A stretch of 64,000 nucleotides of DNA from Heliopora coerulea. Its lineage: Eukaryota > Cnidaria > Anthozoa > Scleralcyonacea > Helioporidae. Each line of letters begins with the position of its first letter. The first letter of the stretch is position 1. The notes under the pieces were generated by a model that searched no databases, was not told the DNA's origin, and was given only the letters and a program-made list of their open reading frames with translations. Shown here in pieces: positions 9,559-45,100 of this stretch. The stretch lies in assembly GCA_030142905.1 (NCBI GenBank), contig JASJOG010000011.1, forward strand, positions 186,001 through 250,000, read 5' to 3'. The translations under genes and the position numbers were made by a program.

Positions 9559-11770
9559 AATTTTTATTATTATTATCATTAAGTCTTTTACAAATGAGGG
9601 CACAGCATACGTGTGACTTTACAAATATAATTAATATTACAAAAGTAAAGGAAGAACTAATTATTAAAATCGTGACAAACCATTATATTTACATCATTAT
9701 TCATAAAAGTAATTAAAAAGACATATATTTAAAAAAGATCGTTTAAATCTTTCAGTTGTAACTTTTGGAAGATTAAACGGATGATCTCGATCTCTTAAAA
9801 TCCTCTGTCTCTTTTCAGGAAGTAGTTCTTGTAAAACATGTTCCGGATCGTTTACAATCTTATTAAATAAGATTATATCTCTCTCTTCAATCAGCTCAGA
9901 CATCTTGAATTTTTTTAACGTATACCCATAACGATGGGCTCGTTTGAAGAACTTATCAATACGCTCTGGATGTTTATTATGTAAGGCAGAACCCCATACT
10001 TCAATTCCATAGAGAAATAATGAGATGATAATTGAGTCGAACAATTTACTAAGGTAATCTCCAGAATAACCATAAGGCCTGCATACCCTCAAGATGTGCT
10101 TTTGACAATAGATTATCGACATGTAAATCCCAACAACGAGGGTCATCTTGAAAGGTAATACCAAGAAGTTTTAATCATTTCTTGCGTTCAATACCTACTA
10201 TCGCTGGTGGTAATGGCTTTAAAGTTCCACCACTTACGAGCACTTCCCACGTTTTTGAAAAGTTCAGGGACATCCTATTATTGCTCGCCCAATTCTCAAT
10301 GTTTCTAACTTCAACAGACGCAGAATCACAAGTTGATTTCACAGGAGCACAGATAGTCATATCGTCCGCAAATTTGACCAGTATGTTATTTTTCGGATCT
10401 TCAGGTTTTACATCATTGACCATTAGTGAAAATAAAAAAGGACCGAGGACCGTACCCTGCGGTACACCCTTGTTAATATCAACATATTCCGTCTCAATCC
10501 CGTCTACCACAACTCTTTGTCTTCGATTCATTAAGAAACTAATAATCCAATTAATGATGTAAGGATTAAGATCTGTTAATTTAAGTTTTTCACACACAAT
10601 GTCATGGGGGACAGAATCAAAAGCTTTACTAAAATCGAATGATATAACTCGAACAAAGTCAGCATCTTCGTCTAACCATTTAAGCCAATAGTACTGACAC
10701 TTTATAAGAGCAGTTGTTGTATTGGTACCTTCTTTATAGGCAAACTGATCTTTACCTATCAATGAATTGGATTGTAATAAAATCTCTTGTTTAAAGACTA
10801 TTTTTTCAATGAGTCTCATTATAATATTCGTCAACGATATAGGTCTTAATTGGTTGCAATCAGTCAAAGGTGATTCTTTCGGTATCGGGTTAATATTCGC
10901 AATTTTCCACAACAAAGGCACACATTGCTGCTGTATTGAGGAGTTCAATATCTTGGTAATTACCGGTGCGAGGTACTGTGAAAAATCTTTCCACAACCAG
11001 TATGGAAGACCATCCGGACCTGTCGCAGTACGTCGTTGCTTCGCCATGAATTTTTTAACAGTACACATATCGACAACGGGGATACGGGTTCCATCTGCAA
11101 TTGATAAAAGTCTGGAATCGTGTAATATGTATCCGTATTAATCTTTTGAAAGTACGAATTTATAAGATGTGAATCAATAGAAGAGCTAATGTTGTGACTT
11201 TTAGTACTTCTACCAGTGATTTTGTTTACAGTATCCCATCATCCTTTTGACCCTTGACTGTACTTCCTGTTCTCGTCGCAAACAGCACGTAGTTGATTTT
11301 CACGAATGAGTCTGTTTATCCGTTCTTGAAGATCATTATTTGCTCCCCTCGTTATTTGCTTATTTCGTATCTTACATAAATGTTTAACAAGTGAAGTCAT
11401 ATAAGGTGGGTCACATGTAGAGACTTTAACCTTAATTAAAGGAAAACACTCATTAAACATTGCAACAATCGTGTCATTAAGTAAGATAACTGCTTCGTCA
11501 ACATCGGTACAGTTGTAAACTCTACTCCAATTGTACACTCTCAATTTATTCCTCATGTCATTCTTTCGATGATCTCTAACATCTGTAAAATATACATATT
11601 TCCTCTCTGGTCTTGCTAAGAGTCGAGGAGTGACCATGACCGCCAAATGGTCAGACCTTACCAAACCTTTGAAAACAGTAGGTTGTTTTCATAAATGTGG
11701 GCAGTTAGTCAAGAACACATCCAATACTCTCCGACCTCTAGTAGATTTCTTAATTAGAGAGAGATATCCA
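9559..11770 (-). mobile_element. APE-type LINE (CR1/L2/jockey-like), 5'-truncated and frame-broken
   Basis: Read on the minus strand from 11770: the end of an apurinic-type endonuclease (VRSDHLAVMVTPRLLARPER), a basic linker, then the RT from 11068 (TATGPDGLPYWLWKDFSQYL, RVISFDFSKAFDSVPHDIV, KGVPQGTVLGPFLF, LVKFADDMTI). It ends with the C-terminal tail at 10164-9697 (LFLYGIEVWGSALHNKHP) and a 3' tail rich in TAA/ATAATAA. SDHLAV is the last endonuclease block and FADD is the RT active site. Frame breaks lie near 10170, 11070-11240 and 11665-11700. Most of the endonuclease is missing. The Penelope-like element sits in its 3' tail. Confidence 0.88.
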
Positions 11771-11779
11771 ACAGCTTAG

Positions 11780-14380
11780 GAGAGATATTAACATAATGGA
11801 ACGAAAGAAAAGTGGAGAAATTATAAAGGAGGGTAAATACAAAAGGCTTGAAGTGAAATATAAAATAAGAATTAAAGGATTAACAACGGTAATAGAGGAA
11901 CTTAAACAAAGAGCGCTAGCTAAAATAGCTAAGGTAAAGAGGTACGAACAGAGGATAAAGCAAAATAGACAGAACCGAATGTTTCGGAGCGACCAAAAAA
12001 AGTTCTATACGGAAATAAACAACGGACAGGGGACTGAATTTGAAAAAGTAATACCAGATGCAGATGAAAGTATAAAGTTTTGGAGTGAAATTTGGGACAA
12101 CGAAACAGAACATAATAGGGAACCTGAATGGTTAGATGAAGCAAAACAGGAAATTGGACACTTCAACCAAGAAGATTTGAAGATAAATGAGGAAGATATC
12201 AGAAAGCAGTGCAAAAAGATCCCGAATTGGAAAGCCCCAGGTCTTGACGGAGTTGAAGGTTACTGGATAGAGAATAACGTCGTGCCATCAAAGGATTGCA
12301 GAACAGTTAGATGAGATTTTAAATGATAGGGCTGATTTACCTCAATGGATGACATGTAGTAGGACTGTACTGTGCTTAAAAGACCAATCAAGAGGTAATG
12401 CAGTTGATAATTTTAGACCCATATCATGTTTACCTTTGATGTGGAAATTGATGACAGGGATGATTGCAGAAAATATGTACACCTTTTTGGAAATGAATCA
12501 TGTACTACCACATGAAGAAAAAGGGTGTAGAAGAAAGTCGAGAGGAACAAAAGACCAACTGTTAATTGACAAGCTCGTTTTAAAAGATTGCAAGAAAAGA
12601 CACACAAATCTCTCCATGGCCTTGATAGATTATCGTAAGGCGTACGATATGGTACCTCATTCTTGGATTGTAGAATGTATGAGTATGTTCCGAATTGCCA
12701 ATAATGTGAAAGCATTCCTTGAAAGCAGCATGAAGAACTGGAAAACGGAGTTAACGTCATCGGGAGAAAGTCTAGGACATGTAAATAGAAGACGAGGTAT
12801 CTTTTAAGGAGACAGCTTATCCCCTTAAATTTTTGTGATATGTATGATACCGTTAAGCTTGGTTTTGAGAAAAGTAAAGGCAGAGTACGAGTTTCGAGGA
12901 AATCAATTGAAGATTAATCATCTACTTTACATGGATGATCTTAAGCTGTTTGGAAAGAATGAGGAAAAAATAGACTCATTGGTAAGAACCGTTCATATAC
13001 TCAGTAAAGATATTGGAATGGAATTCGGAATTAAGAAATGTGGAAAGCTAGTAATGAAAAAAGGAATGATTGTAAAATGTAATGGAATACAGCTACCTGA
13101 TGGAGAAGCAATAAAATCAATTGAAGCAGATGTATACAAATACCTTGGGATTTTAGAATTAGATAAATTTATGGAAGCTCAAATGAAGAGTAAGTTTGTA
13201 AAGGAATATGAAAGGAGATTGAGATTGGTACTAAAATCAAAATTGAATAGCTGAAATAAGATCATGGCAATGAACACTTGGGATGTTGCTCTGCTGAGGT
13301 ATGGGGCTGGTATTTTGAAATGGAGTAAAGCAGAAGTAGCTGCAATGGATTCCAAAACACGTAAACTGATGACAATGTATGGTGCTTTTCACACAAAAAG
13401 TGACATCCACAGGTTAAATTTTCAAAGGGAAAAAGGTGGAAGAAGATTGATTAGTTGTGAAGAATGCATCAGTGCGGAAGAGAACAGTTTGGGGTGGTAT
13501 GTAAAGAACAGTGTGAAACCACTCCTACAACAAGTTGCCAAGACAAATGTGATTGAAACAGAAGGGTGCGAAGCAAAGGAAAATTTTAAAAGGAAAATAA
13601 GAGAAGATCTGGAGAAAGCCTGGACTGACAAAAGAATGTATGAACAATATAAGAGAGATCTAGGGGAAGAGGTACAGGTAGACTTGGTGAAGACATGGTG
13701 GTGGTTAAAGAAAGGAGATTTGAAACCGGAGACTGAAGCACCTCTATGTGCTGCACAAGAACAAGCACTCAGGACAAATTATGTCAAGTTTCACATAGAT
13801 AGAACGGTTGAGTCTCCACTTTGCAGGCTTTGTGGTGAAAAAGGAGAGCATGTAACACATTTGATCAGTGAATGTAAGAAGCTAGCGCAAAAAGAGTACA
13901 AAAGTCGACATGACAATGTGGCTCGTAACAATGCGATAGTCTAATTGAATGTAGAAGACCTGATATCGTGGTGGTGTTAAAGAAGAAAAAGGAGTGCAAG
14001 ATTATGGACATCGCAGTTCCAGGAGATAGTAGAATAGGTGAAAAAAGAATTAGAGAAAATGGAAAAGTATGACGACCTGAAGAGGGAAATAAAAAGAATG
14101 TGGACGATGAGGAAAATTGAGATAATACCAATAGTTATAGGTGCTTTGGGAGCAATTAGTAGAAAACTGGATAAGTGGATTGAAAAACTGGACCTACAGA
14201 TCAGAATAGAACTTCTCCAAAAGACGGCATTGCTTGGAACAGCAAGAATATTGAGAAGAAGCTTGGAAGGCTGAAAAACTCGGAACCTTAGGCTACTGGT
14301 AGTGGCCAGTTTTCGGGGGATAATTAAATACTACTGGCACAAGCTGTGAAAGATAAAATAATAATAATATTAATAATAAC
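11780..14380 (+). mobile_element. LINE with C-terminal restriction-like endonuclease (R2/R4/NeSL-like), decayed
   Basis: A lysine-rich region (11796-12314) ends in the first RT block (NWKAPGLDGVEGYW). RT follows in pieces: [40 protein letters not shown], then HLLYMDDLKLFGKN with YMDD at about 12928, and YKYLGI. The C-terminal part from 13264 has a CCHC-like finger (CRLCGEKGEHVTHLISEC), KEYKSRHDNVA, and then in another frame RRPDIVVVLKKKKECKIMDI and AVPGDSR. The latter matches the PD..D core of restriction-like endonucleases. It ends with PIVIGALGAISRKLDKW (14127 on) and an ATA-rich tail at about 14355. Frameshifts or stops near 12314, 12807, 13254, 13944 and 14035 make it inactive. Exact clade not resolved. 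Confidence 0.82.
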
Positions 14381-15128
14381 CAGTATGTGTTAATGTCAAA
14401 CCTATAACATATTCCTCTCCAGTTATTATGTACAGCCATCATGTTGTAACTTTTTTTTGTTTGAATTAAGTGGAATGAATGTTTGAATAAAATGCAACAT
14501 TAAGGAGACCTGGTAGTTTGTTCAGTCTCCTAGCTTAAATAAAAACCTTTTAACTTGTCTAAAATGATAAACTTGATGTAGCTCTTTAAGTTTTAAGAAC
14601 TGACATTACAGTCATTCTGATGATAGCTTTTTTCTCATAATATTCCAATGTACATGCACTATCTTCACAGAATGTGGTGAATGTGTTGACATGATTTCAG
14701 GTGTTCAACAAACTCATCAGATGCTCTAGTTAGGGACCTGCCCCTAGACACTTATAACTAATGACTGGTTAGGTAAGGATGTAATTACTGCTTTGTAGGT
14801 GTAAACTTAACTTTGTAGCAATGAAACAGATTAGTAAGTTACACAATTAACAACTTAAAGCATGTACAGCTCATCTAAACAGTAAAGTTTAAATTTGGTC
14901 AAAAGTTAAGAATGTTAAATTTTATGTGATGTTTTAGATAAAATAAAAAAAGAGATTTTTGGATAACTTGAAAAATATCTGTAAGGCATTTCATTTATTC
15001 ATAATTAAGCACAATTAATATTTGCACTTTTTACAAAATTCATTCCAACAACATGAAAAAAGACTTTAAATTAAATTTCCTATACTTATGGAAGGTGTTA
15101 AATATTTAACTGAATATTGAGCAGTCAA
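14381..15128. other. Intergenic / 3' flank of the UPF0598 gene
   Basis: AT-rich sequence without a supported exon. It lies between the LINE tail and the UPF0598 stop codon. Part is presumably 3' UTR of the minus-strand gene: AATAAA on the minus strand (TTTATT on plus) occurs near 14995, about 135 bp past the stop. Confidence 0.4.
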
Positions 15129-16946
15129 CTAAACTGCTGCTTGATTAATGCAACTCCACAAAGAATTATCTAGTTCATAAATGGTTCCATTCCAGTGAAA
15201 ATGAGAAGGTGGATCAGTTTCATGATTCCTGTCTTTAAATTCAAAGTGTTGACTGATTTCAATTCCAAGACTGGATTTAATAAGGCCAATTCCTCCATAT
15301 CTTTGATCTGCAGGATGGTAAATTCTCCCTGTCACAGGAAACATGCATAACTTTTGTGGTTGAAATGGATAAGTTAAATTACTTTCTGCTCCATTGATGG
15401 TCAACATATCTGCTGTGCTGTTGTCTGTACTTTCAATTATTGAATGATAAACAATTGGTTTATCATCACACTGGAGGAAATTTAATTCTCTTCCACATGG
15501 TGAAACAAATGGAAATTCTTCATATCGTCCAGTTTCATTCAGCTTTAGTCGTTTGAAAAAAAATTCCAAGAATTTCTTGTCTCAAAGGAAAAGATAGAAA
15601 ATAAATGAATGAAAAAGAAACAAGAAATTGACAAGTTTATTGTTCTACCTATAATTTCCTAAGTCAGCTTAAGGTTTTTTCCTTTTTATTGTTGTGAACC
15701 GCAAATTTCATTCTGCCAAGGGAAGGTGAAGGCTGTTTTGGGAGGAATGGGTTAGAACTCTGTTGCATGCATTCATGGTGTTGTTGTGTAGAGTACATTA
15801 AATAATTAGGTTTGGAACTGTTTACATGTACTGGAGCATGAGAATGGTGTAGGGGTGATGAAACTGGGGATAGATACTTGAGAGGTAAGGGTACAACATA
15901 AAACATAAAAGCAATGAATGCTGATACCAATAAGTACTGTATAATTTGTTATGGCTCACACCACACAATGAATGAAATCCATGAAAAATTTAAAAATAAA
16001 ATGAAGGCAGTGTCCCATATGCCTTTTTTGATTACATCTGGCAGGTTGCAGCACACTGGTTATATCTAATGTGAAATATTAATTACTAGGACAGAGCTAT
16101 TGCAGACTTGAAAGTCATACCTTTGAAACAAGTGATAAAGTTTTTTACTTTGGTGTCATGAAGAAAAAGCTATACGAAAGAAAAATAAAATTATGGATTA
16201 GGCCACCAATAATTAATACCAGTCCTACAGCTTTATTCTCAGTCCAATGCTGCAGAGATGGCTGGTGGATGACCCCTCAATAAACTTCAACTTTTTTTTG
16301 GTTTTTTTGTAACACCTAAACTAACTCATCCCTCATTTGAATCAAATCGTAAGTCGGATCAAGTGTCGGATCAGTGAAATATCGGAACACACAAAAACGT
16401 TTGCTATGAAAAATTGGTCAGAGGTCTTAAATGCTTTCCTGGAGTTGTGTACTAGTCGAAGAGGAGGTAAAATCTGGGTCAATGTTGCCAAGGAGTAATT
16501 ATCCATTTTTCACAGCCTCTTCCAGATGATATAGACCTTGCTCCAGAAATTGTGTCTAATGAATTATACAATATGTACAGCCTACAGTCTCGAATTTCAT
16601 GCATCAACCATGCAGTTAAATTATAATTCGTTGCTATTACTCCACTGTCATTATACCAATTGGAAAAAACACAATACCATGTATATCTTACATGAAATTG
16701 TAAAATCATACAGTAGACAGACGCGCATGGAAACGAGCAGACCGCAGATATATTATATCTGAGTTCAAGGATTCCTGCACAAACTATAGCAATCAATACC
16801 TGTCCTTGATGGTCAATGTAATAAAAGTATTCTCGAACATTTCGAGAAGGGCTCTGCCCTTGAATATACGATACACTTTTTCTTCCAAGGTGCTGGCTAG
16901 TTGCTACGCATAGATGACGATCGAATAACCTTTTGAATGTCAGCAT
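15129..16946 (-). CDS. C8orf82: UPF0598 family protein (C8orf82 homologue), 3 exons
   Basis: Coding exons on the minus strand are 16946-16800, 16169-16121 and 15580-15129; together they encode 215 residues, close to the 216 of the human protein. All junctions are GT-AG: donors after GGACAG (GTATTG) and TTCAAAG (GTATGA), acceptors TCGTATAG and TTTGAG. Exon 1 reads SVSYIQGQSPSRNVREYFYY then IDHQGQ, exon 2 LFLHDTKVKNFITCFK, exon 3 FFKRLKLNETGRYEEFPFVS and GRIYHPADQRYGGIGLIKSS, each matching the family. The family function is unknown. The basic N-terminus (LFDRHLCVATSQHLGRKS) could be a mitochondrial targeting sequence, which is inference. The start is the first in-frame ATG of exon 1. The gene is head to head with KATNB1, 314 bp apart. 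Confidence 0.93.
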
Positions 16947-17260
16947 GGCTCTGTGGAAGATGATCAGCTTTGTTTATGTTGTAGATTTGAGAACCTTTTC
17001 AGAGGACTGGTAATGATTGCTAAAATGCGCATACCATTGCAGTACACAGCTGCTGTACACCTATCTCTCCAACCCTGGGCTCGTAACGAACATTTGAGGT
17101 TTTTGTTGGGTAGTTTTAAAACTATGTATTACAAACCGTAAATAAGTCGTCTTCATGTAATCTTTTTGTCCATGTCTTTGTCTTTTTGGAGATAAATTGT
17201 TTAATATTGACAATGTGGTTTCTTGGAAAGTGAAAAAAAAAGTTAATCAAACCAGGAGCC
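16947..17260. promoter_or_regulatory. Divergent intergenic region between UPF0598 and KATNB1
   Basis: Only 314 bp separate the two start codons, which face away from each other, so a shared bidirectional promoter is likely. No TATA box at a sensible place or CpG-rich core stands out. Part must be 5' UTR of each gene. Position-based inference. Confidence 0.55.
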
Positions 17261-39578
<22,318 letters not shown>

Positions 39579-41535
39579 CGTAACCTCAATATAAAATTGT
39601 GTTTAGAGATTGAATGAGTAGAGCTTAGTTGTCCAGGCAAGATAGTTTTTCTCTTGTCCATTTTTGATTTGTCGTATGTCCATTTGTCTACGCATACATT
39701 TCGTTTTCCAAAGAAAAAGTTAAACCGTACTGCAAATGTTTTGAGACCCCATAAAGAAATGAGTTGATGTTATTCTCTTCTGTGATAAATCTGATTGGGA
39801 TGTATCTTTGGTAACTTGCCAATTGCCATCTGTGATTTCTAGCAAAGCTGTGAATCTACACTTTGTAAGTTTCTCCAATTTTCTTGCGTGGTACCTCTAT
39901 TAGAGACTTATTACCCGAGTGCGTGGTCCGCGCAGGGAAGTATTTACCGAGCATTTTCGTACAGACCGAGCGACGAAGGAGCGTTGTATGTGCGAAGAAG
40001 AACCCGAAAGCAAATATTTCCCCCTACGGACAGAACAACCGAGGTTAATAAGGAATTTGTTATATGGCTTTTGGTTCTATTTTTTCCCTTCTTCCTTCCT
40101 TTCGTCTTCAAAGGCCACTGTTTACCTTCTCTCGTGACGTGTTTGTTTGGTTACGTGTTTCCACCAGTGAAACGTTCATCGTTCTTTTATACAATCCGTT
40201 GTATAGAAACACAACACCACTGTCTTAGTACGTTTTTTTCGTCGCATTTATGTTTAATGTAGATTCCAATTTCTCCGGAATTATCAACTTACCGGTGAGG
40301 TGTAAAATGCGTATTACCCGGAAGGGCAATACCGTTGAAACTTGACCGCTTAGCAACCAATCAACGTGCATTATTTGACATACAGACTCCTCAGCCATAT
40401 AATAAAACTTAGTACCAAACACGCTTTGAAACTCTCGTGTTTATTACTTCGACAGTATTTATGAGGTACCCTTATTTTGACATTCTCCTCACGAAATATG
40501 AATGACAATTTCTGGTGCAATAGCACACAGACATTTGGTACTGGTGTACAGTTATGCAAACATTTCACTCTACAATTTATTTTTCTTAGTTTAACATGAT
40601 TATACACGCAAATGACAGTAGTCGAGACTTGGTCTCAGGTAACCTCATATTGAGGAAATCTTGACCAGAGTGCAGGGGTGATTCTTTAAATAATGCGATT
40701 AATGCAAGAGGCTTAAGAGCGATGTAAATAAATAGCAGCTTTCGTTAGAACTTTTGTAATTTAATAAAAATATTTTTATGGAAAGATTTTGGCCAAGTGC
40801 CCCCGACATACTTCAGCGCCCATATACGATTGTTCATCCTGAGGTATGTAATCTTGTTTCAAAGGAACAATTCCTGCTTCCGAATTCGACAATTGTGTCT
40901 TGTAGGGAACCATTACACGCGTTTACGGCAGCGTGGCACTTTATTCTACCCTGGCCAACCCTGACCTACTGTAGCCTACCCCGATTTTTCGCATTCGCTA
41001 CAGTGCCCTTCTGATCACTTTCTATTCACCTGACTAAACTTCACTTGACTGCGCTGTCCTGGGCTACCTTGCATTCAAAAATACTTGTGCATTACATCCA
41101 ACCAGCTTATGTGGCATGGTGCATATTAAATACGCATTCGATCGAAACTGCATGTGCTGAGTGAATAAGCAGCGTTTTTTCAATGTCGTCTCTCTCTGTT
41201 GGGGTCTACACAACCAGAAAAATTACGAGTATTAGCGTCATATTTTAAGACCCAACCGAGAATACTGCACTAGATTCTCAGGGTCGTGGGTTCGATTCCG
41301 AGCCCGGGGCCCAAGATTTACGATTTTCGCTACTGGTCCCTGTTGGGATTTTAAAAATATGATTGTGATACTCGTAAATTTAAGTTCATTTAATGTGAGC
41401 TCGATTTCAAGTCATTGAGTACTCGTAAATGCCTTAACCCTTCCGCTACTAATGACGGATAGACTTGTATTTTACACTGGCTAACGGCAAACGATTTTCC
41501 TCATCAAAGAGAGAGCTTCAGTCGCCAACCGATTA
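39579..41535. other. KATNB1 3' flank and intergenic DNA
   Basis: The first part is presumably KATNB1 3' UTR. A frame at 39888-40060 (QGSIYRAFSYRPSDEGALYV) and one at 40778-40842 look protein-like for short stretches, and the first is bounded by CGCAG and a GTTAAT that could be splice sites. I recognise no family and cannot join them. A tRNA-like B box (GGGTTCGATTCCGAG at 41288-41302) marks a SINE fragment. Confidence 0.4.
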
Positions 41536-41539
41536 AATT

Positions 41540-42160
41540 TCTTCAATATTCCCCACAACTGATCGGTATTACCATTAAATTTTCACGCTAAAATTCTATC
41601 GTAGTCGTGTGAATAAGCGATTACAACATCTAATATCTTAGCAGAACAATCAACTAATTCTCCAAAAGTACTGAACAAATTGGATAAAAAATTTATCAGA
41701 TTGAAATAGTCACAATTGTCTACAACTGATAAATTTTAACTCCATAACTCCAAAATCATGAGAATAAGCGATTGTAAAATGTAATACTTCATTAGAAAAA
41801 TAAAGCAATTCTCAAAAAGTACTCGACCAATTTCATCAAAAATTTATCGGATTAGGCGAACGACTTCAGTCTACAAACTAATAAAGTTTCACTGAAAACT
41901 TCCCTCAAAATCATGATAATAAGCGATTGCAAAATGCAGTTCCTTATCAGGTAAATCTAACAATTCTCAGAAAATATTCAAACAATTTCATCGAAAATTT
42001 ATCAGATTAAAATAGTAACCATTGCCTACAAATTGATAGATTTTCACTCAGTTGCTCCAAAATCAAGAGAATAAGCGATTGCAAAATGTAATAGTGCACA
42101 AAAAAAAATCAAATAATTCAAAGAAATTACTGAATAAATTTCATCAAAAATTTATCAACC
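41540..42160 (+). repeat. 153-bp tandem repeat, about 4 units
   Basis: The anchor AATAAGCGATT recurs at 41612, 41763, 41918 and 42070 (spacing 151, 155, 152). Each unit also carries ATTTATCAGATT- and TTTCATC(A)AAAATT-like blocks. Units are diverged. It abuts the 168-bp array but has a different sequence. Confidence 0.8.
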
Positions 42161-42164
42161 TAAA

Positions 42165-45100
42165 CCACCGACGAATTTCAAAAATCGTCAAGAAAAATGT
42201 ACTAAACTCTACTTTTTGGTCAAATTTTTTGACCTCAAAAATTATCAAATATTCGTCTAAAATTGTTCTAATAACGTTAAAACTATATTATATGGCCCAA
42301 ACTTTCATATTTTGGGCTTGTTTAGAAACTTTCAAATCGTTCGAAAAATCGTCAAAAACCATCGGCGTCACTCTTTACCTTTTGGTGAAATTTTTTGACT
42401 TCAAAAATTATCACAAATATTAGTCTAAAAGCCTCAAATAAGCGAAAAATTATGTTATTCTGCCTAAACTTTCATATTTGGGACTTATTTCAAAAGTTTC
42501 CAATTCCTCTAAAAATAGTCAAAAACCATGGGTTAACCCCTTTACTTTTTGGAGAAATTTTTCGACCTCATAAATTATCTCAAAAATTAGCCTAAAACTC
42601 CACAAATAAGGGCAAAACTATATCATTCGGCGTAAACTTTCATATTTTGCGGTTCCTTCGAAAGTTTAAAATTGGGCGAAAATCGTCAAAAACCGTGCGT
42701 TAACCTCTACTTTTTTCCCAAATTTTTCCGACCTATAAACTATCTCACATATTAGTTTAAAGAGGCTGAAAATATTGCAGAACTATGTTACTAGGCCAAA
42801 ACTTTCACATTTTGGAATTTTTTCCAAAGTTTGAAATTGGTCGAAAAATCGGCAAAAACCATGGGTTAAATTTTTCGTGAAATTTTTCGACCTCAAAAAT
42901 TATCTCGAACATTACTTTAAAACTCAAAAAATTAGGGCAAAACTACATTATTCGGCCCAAACTTTTATATTTCGTCCTTATTTCAAAAGTTTAAAATTGG
43001 TCTTTACCTTTTGGTGAAATTTTTCGACCTCAAAAATTCTCTCAAATATTAGTCTAAAAGTATGCAAATAAGGACGAAACTATATTATTCGGCCAAAATT
43101 TTCATGTTCGTGCTTATTACGAAAGTTAAAAATTGGTCGAAAAATCGTCAAAAACCATGGGTTAACCCCTTTACCTTTTGGTGAAATTTTTCGACCTCAA
43201 AAAATCATCTCAAATATTAGTCTAAAATGGCTGAAATAAAGGCAGAACTATGTTAGTTGGCTCAAACTTTCATATTTCGTGTTTATTTCGAATGTTTAAA
43301 ATTGGTAGAAAAATCATCAAAAACCATGGGTTAACCCCTTTACCTTTTGGTGAAATTTTTCGACCTCAAAAATTATCTCAAATATTAGTCTAAAATGGCT
43401 GAAATAAAGGCAGAACTATGTTAGTTGGCTCAAACTTTCATATTTCGTGTTTATTTCGAATGTTTAAAATTGGTCGAAAAATCGTCAAAAACCATGGGTT
43501 AACCCCTTTACCTTTTGGTGAAATTTTTCGACCTCAAAAAAATCATCTCAAATATTAGTCTAAAATGGCTGAAATAAAGGCAGAACTATGTTAGTTGGCT
43601 CTAACTTTCATATTTCGTGTTTATTTCGAATGTTTAAAATTGGTCGAAAAATCGTCAAAAACCATGGGTTAACCCCTTTACCTTTTGGTGAAATTTTTCG
43701 ACCTCAAAAATTATCTCAAATATTAGTCTAAAATGGCTGAAATAAAGGCAGAACTATGTTAGTTGGCTCAAACTTTCATATTTCGTGTTTATTTCGAATG
43801 TTTAAAATTGGTCGAAAAATCGTCAAAAACCATGGGTTAACCCCTTTACCTTTTGGTGAAATTTTTCGACCTCAAAAATTATCTCAAATATTAGTCTAAA
43901 ATAGCTGAAATAAAGGCAGAACTATGTTAGTTGGCTCAAACTTTCATATTTCGTGTTTATTTCGAATGTTTAAAATTGGTCGAAAAATCGTCAAAAACCA
44001 TGGGTTAACCCCTTTACCTTTTGGTGAAATTTTTCGACCTCAAAAAATCATCTCAAATATTAGTCTAAAATGGCTGAAATAAAGGCAGAACTATGTTAGT
44101 TGGCTCAAACTTTCATATTTCGTGTTTATTTCGAATGTTTAAAATTGGTCGAAAAATCGTCAAAAACCATGGGTTAACCTTTTTACCTTTTCTGAAATTT
44201 TTTGACCTCAAAAATTATCTCAAATATTAGTCTAAAATGGCTGAAATAAAGGCAGAACTATGTTACTTAGCTCAAACTTTCATATTTCGTGTTTATTTCG
44301 AATGTTTAAAATTGGTCGAAAAATCGTCAAAAACCATGGGTTAACCCCTTTACCTTTTGGTGAAATTTTTCGACCTCAAAAATTATCTCAAATATTAGTC
44401 TAAAATGGCTGAAATAAAGGCAGAACTATGTTAGTTGGCTCAAACTTTCATATTTCGTGTTTATTTCGAATGTTTAAAATTGGTCGAAAAATCGTCAAAA
44501 ACCATGGGTTAACCCCTTTACCTTTTGGTGAAATTTTTCGACCTCAAAAAATCATCTCAAATATTAGTCTAAAATAGCTGAAATAAAGGCAGAACTATGT
44601 TACTTAGCTCAAACTTTCATATTTCGTGTTTATTTCGAATGTTTAAAATTGGTCGAAAAATCGTCAAAAACCATGGGTTAACCTTTTTACCTTTTCTGAA
44701 ATTTTTTGACCTCAAAAATTATCTCAAATATTAGTCTAAAATGGCTGAAATAAAGGCAGAACTATGTTAGTTGGCTCAAACTTTCATATTTCGTGTTTAT
44801 TTCGAATGTTTAAAATTGGTCGAAAAATCGTCAAAAACCATGGGTTAACCCCTTTACCTTTTGGTGAAATTTTTCGACCTCAAAAATTATCTCAAATATT
44901 AGTCTAAAATAGCTGAAATAAAGGCAGAACTATGTTAGTTGGCTCAAACTTTCATATTTCGTGTTTATTTCGAATGTTTAAAATTGGTCGAAAAATCGTC
45001 AAAAACCATGGGTTAACCCCTTTACCTTTTGGTGAAATTTTTCGACCTCAAAAATCATCTCAAATATTAGTCTAAAATGGCTGAAATAAAGGCAGAACTA

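Larger units (their letters stand above)
7892..10045. repeat. Right arm of large inverted duplication
   Basis: Mirror of 4722-6868, covering the 3' two-thirds of the Penelope-like element and the adjoining LINE 3' end. To the right of about 10045 the LINE continues, whereas the left arm breaks off at the equivalent base. Confidence 0.85.

Noticed and set aside
16479..16799. Continuation of the UPF0598 first exon as a longer frame
   Set aside because: Homology stops at GGACAG|GTATTG. Family residues resume at 16169 (LFLHDTKVKNF), so the extension is intron.
39888..40262. Open frame with possible splice sites downstream of KATNB1
   Set aside because: Only about 45 residues look protein-like, no partner exons or family were found, and the sequence may be a dispersed repeat.
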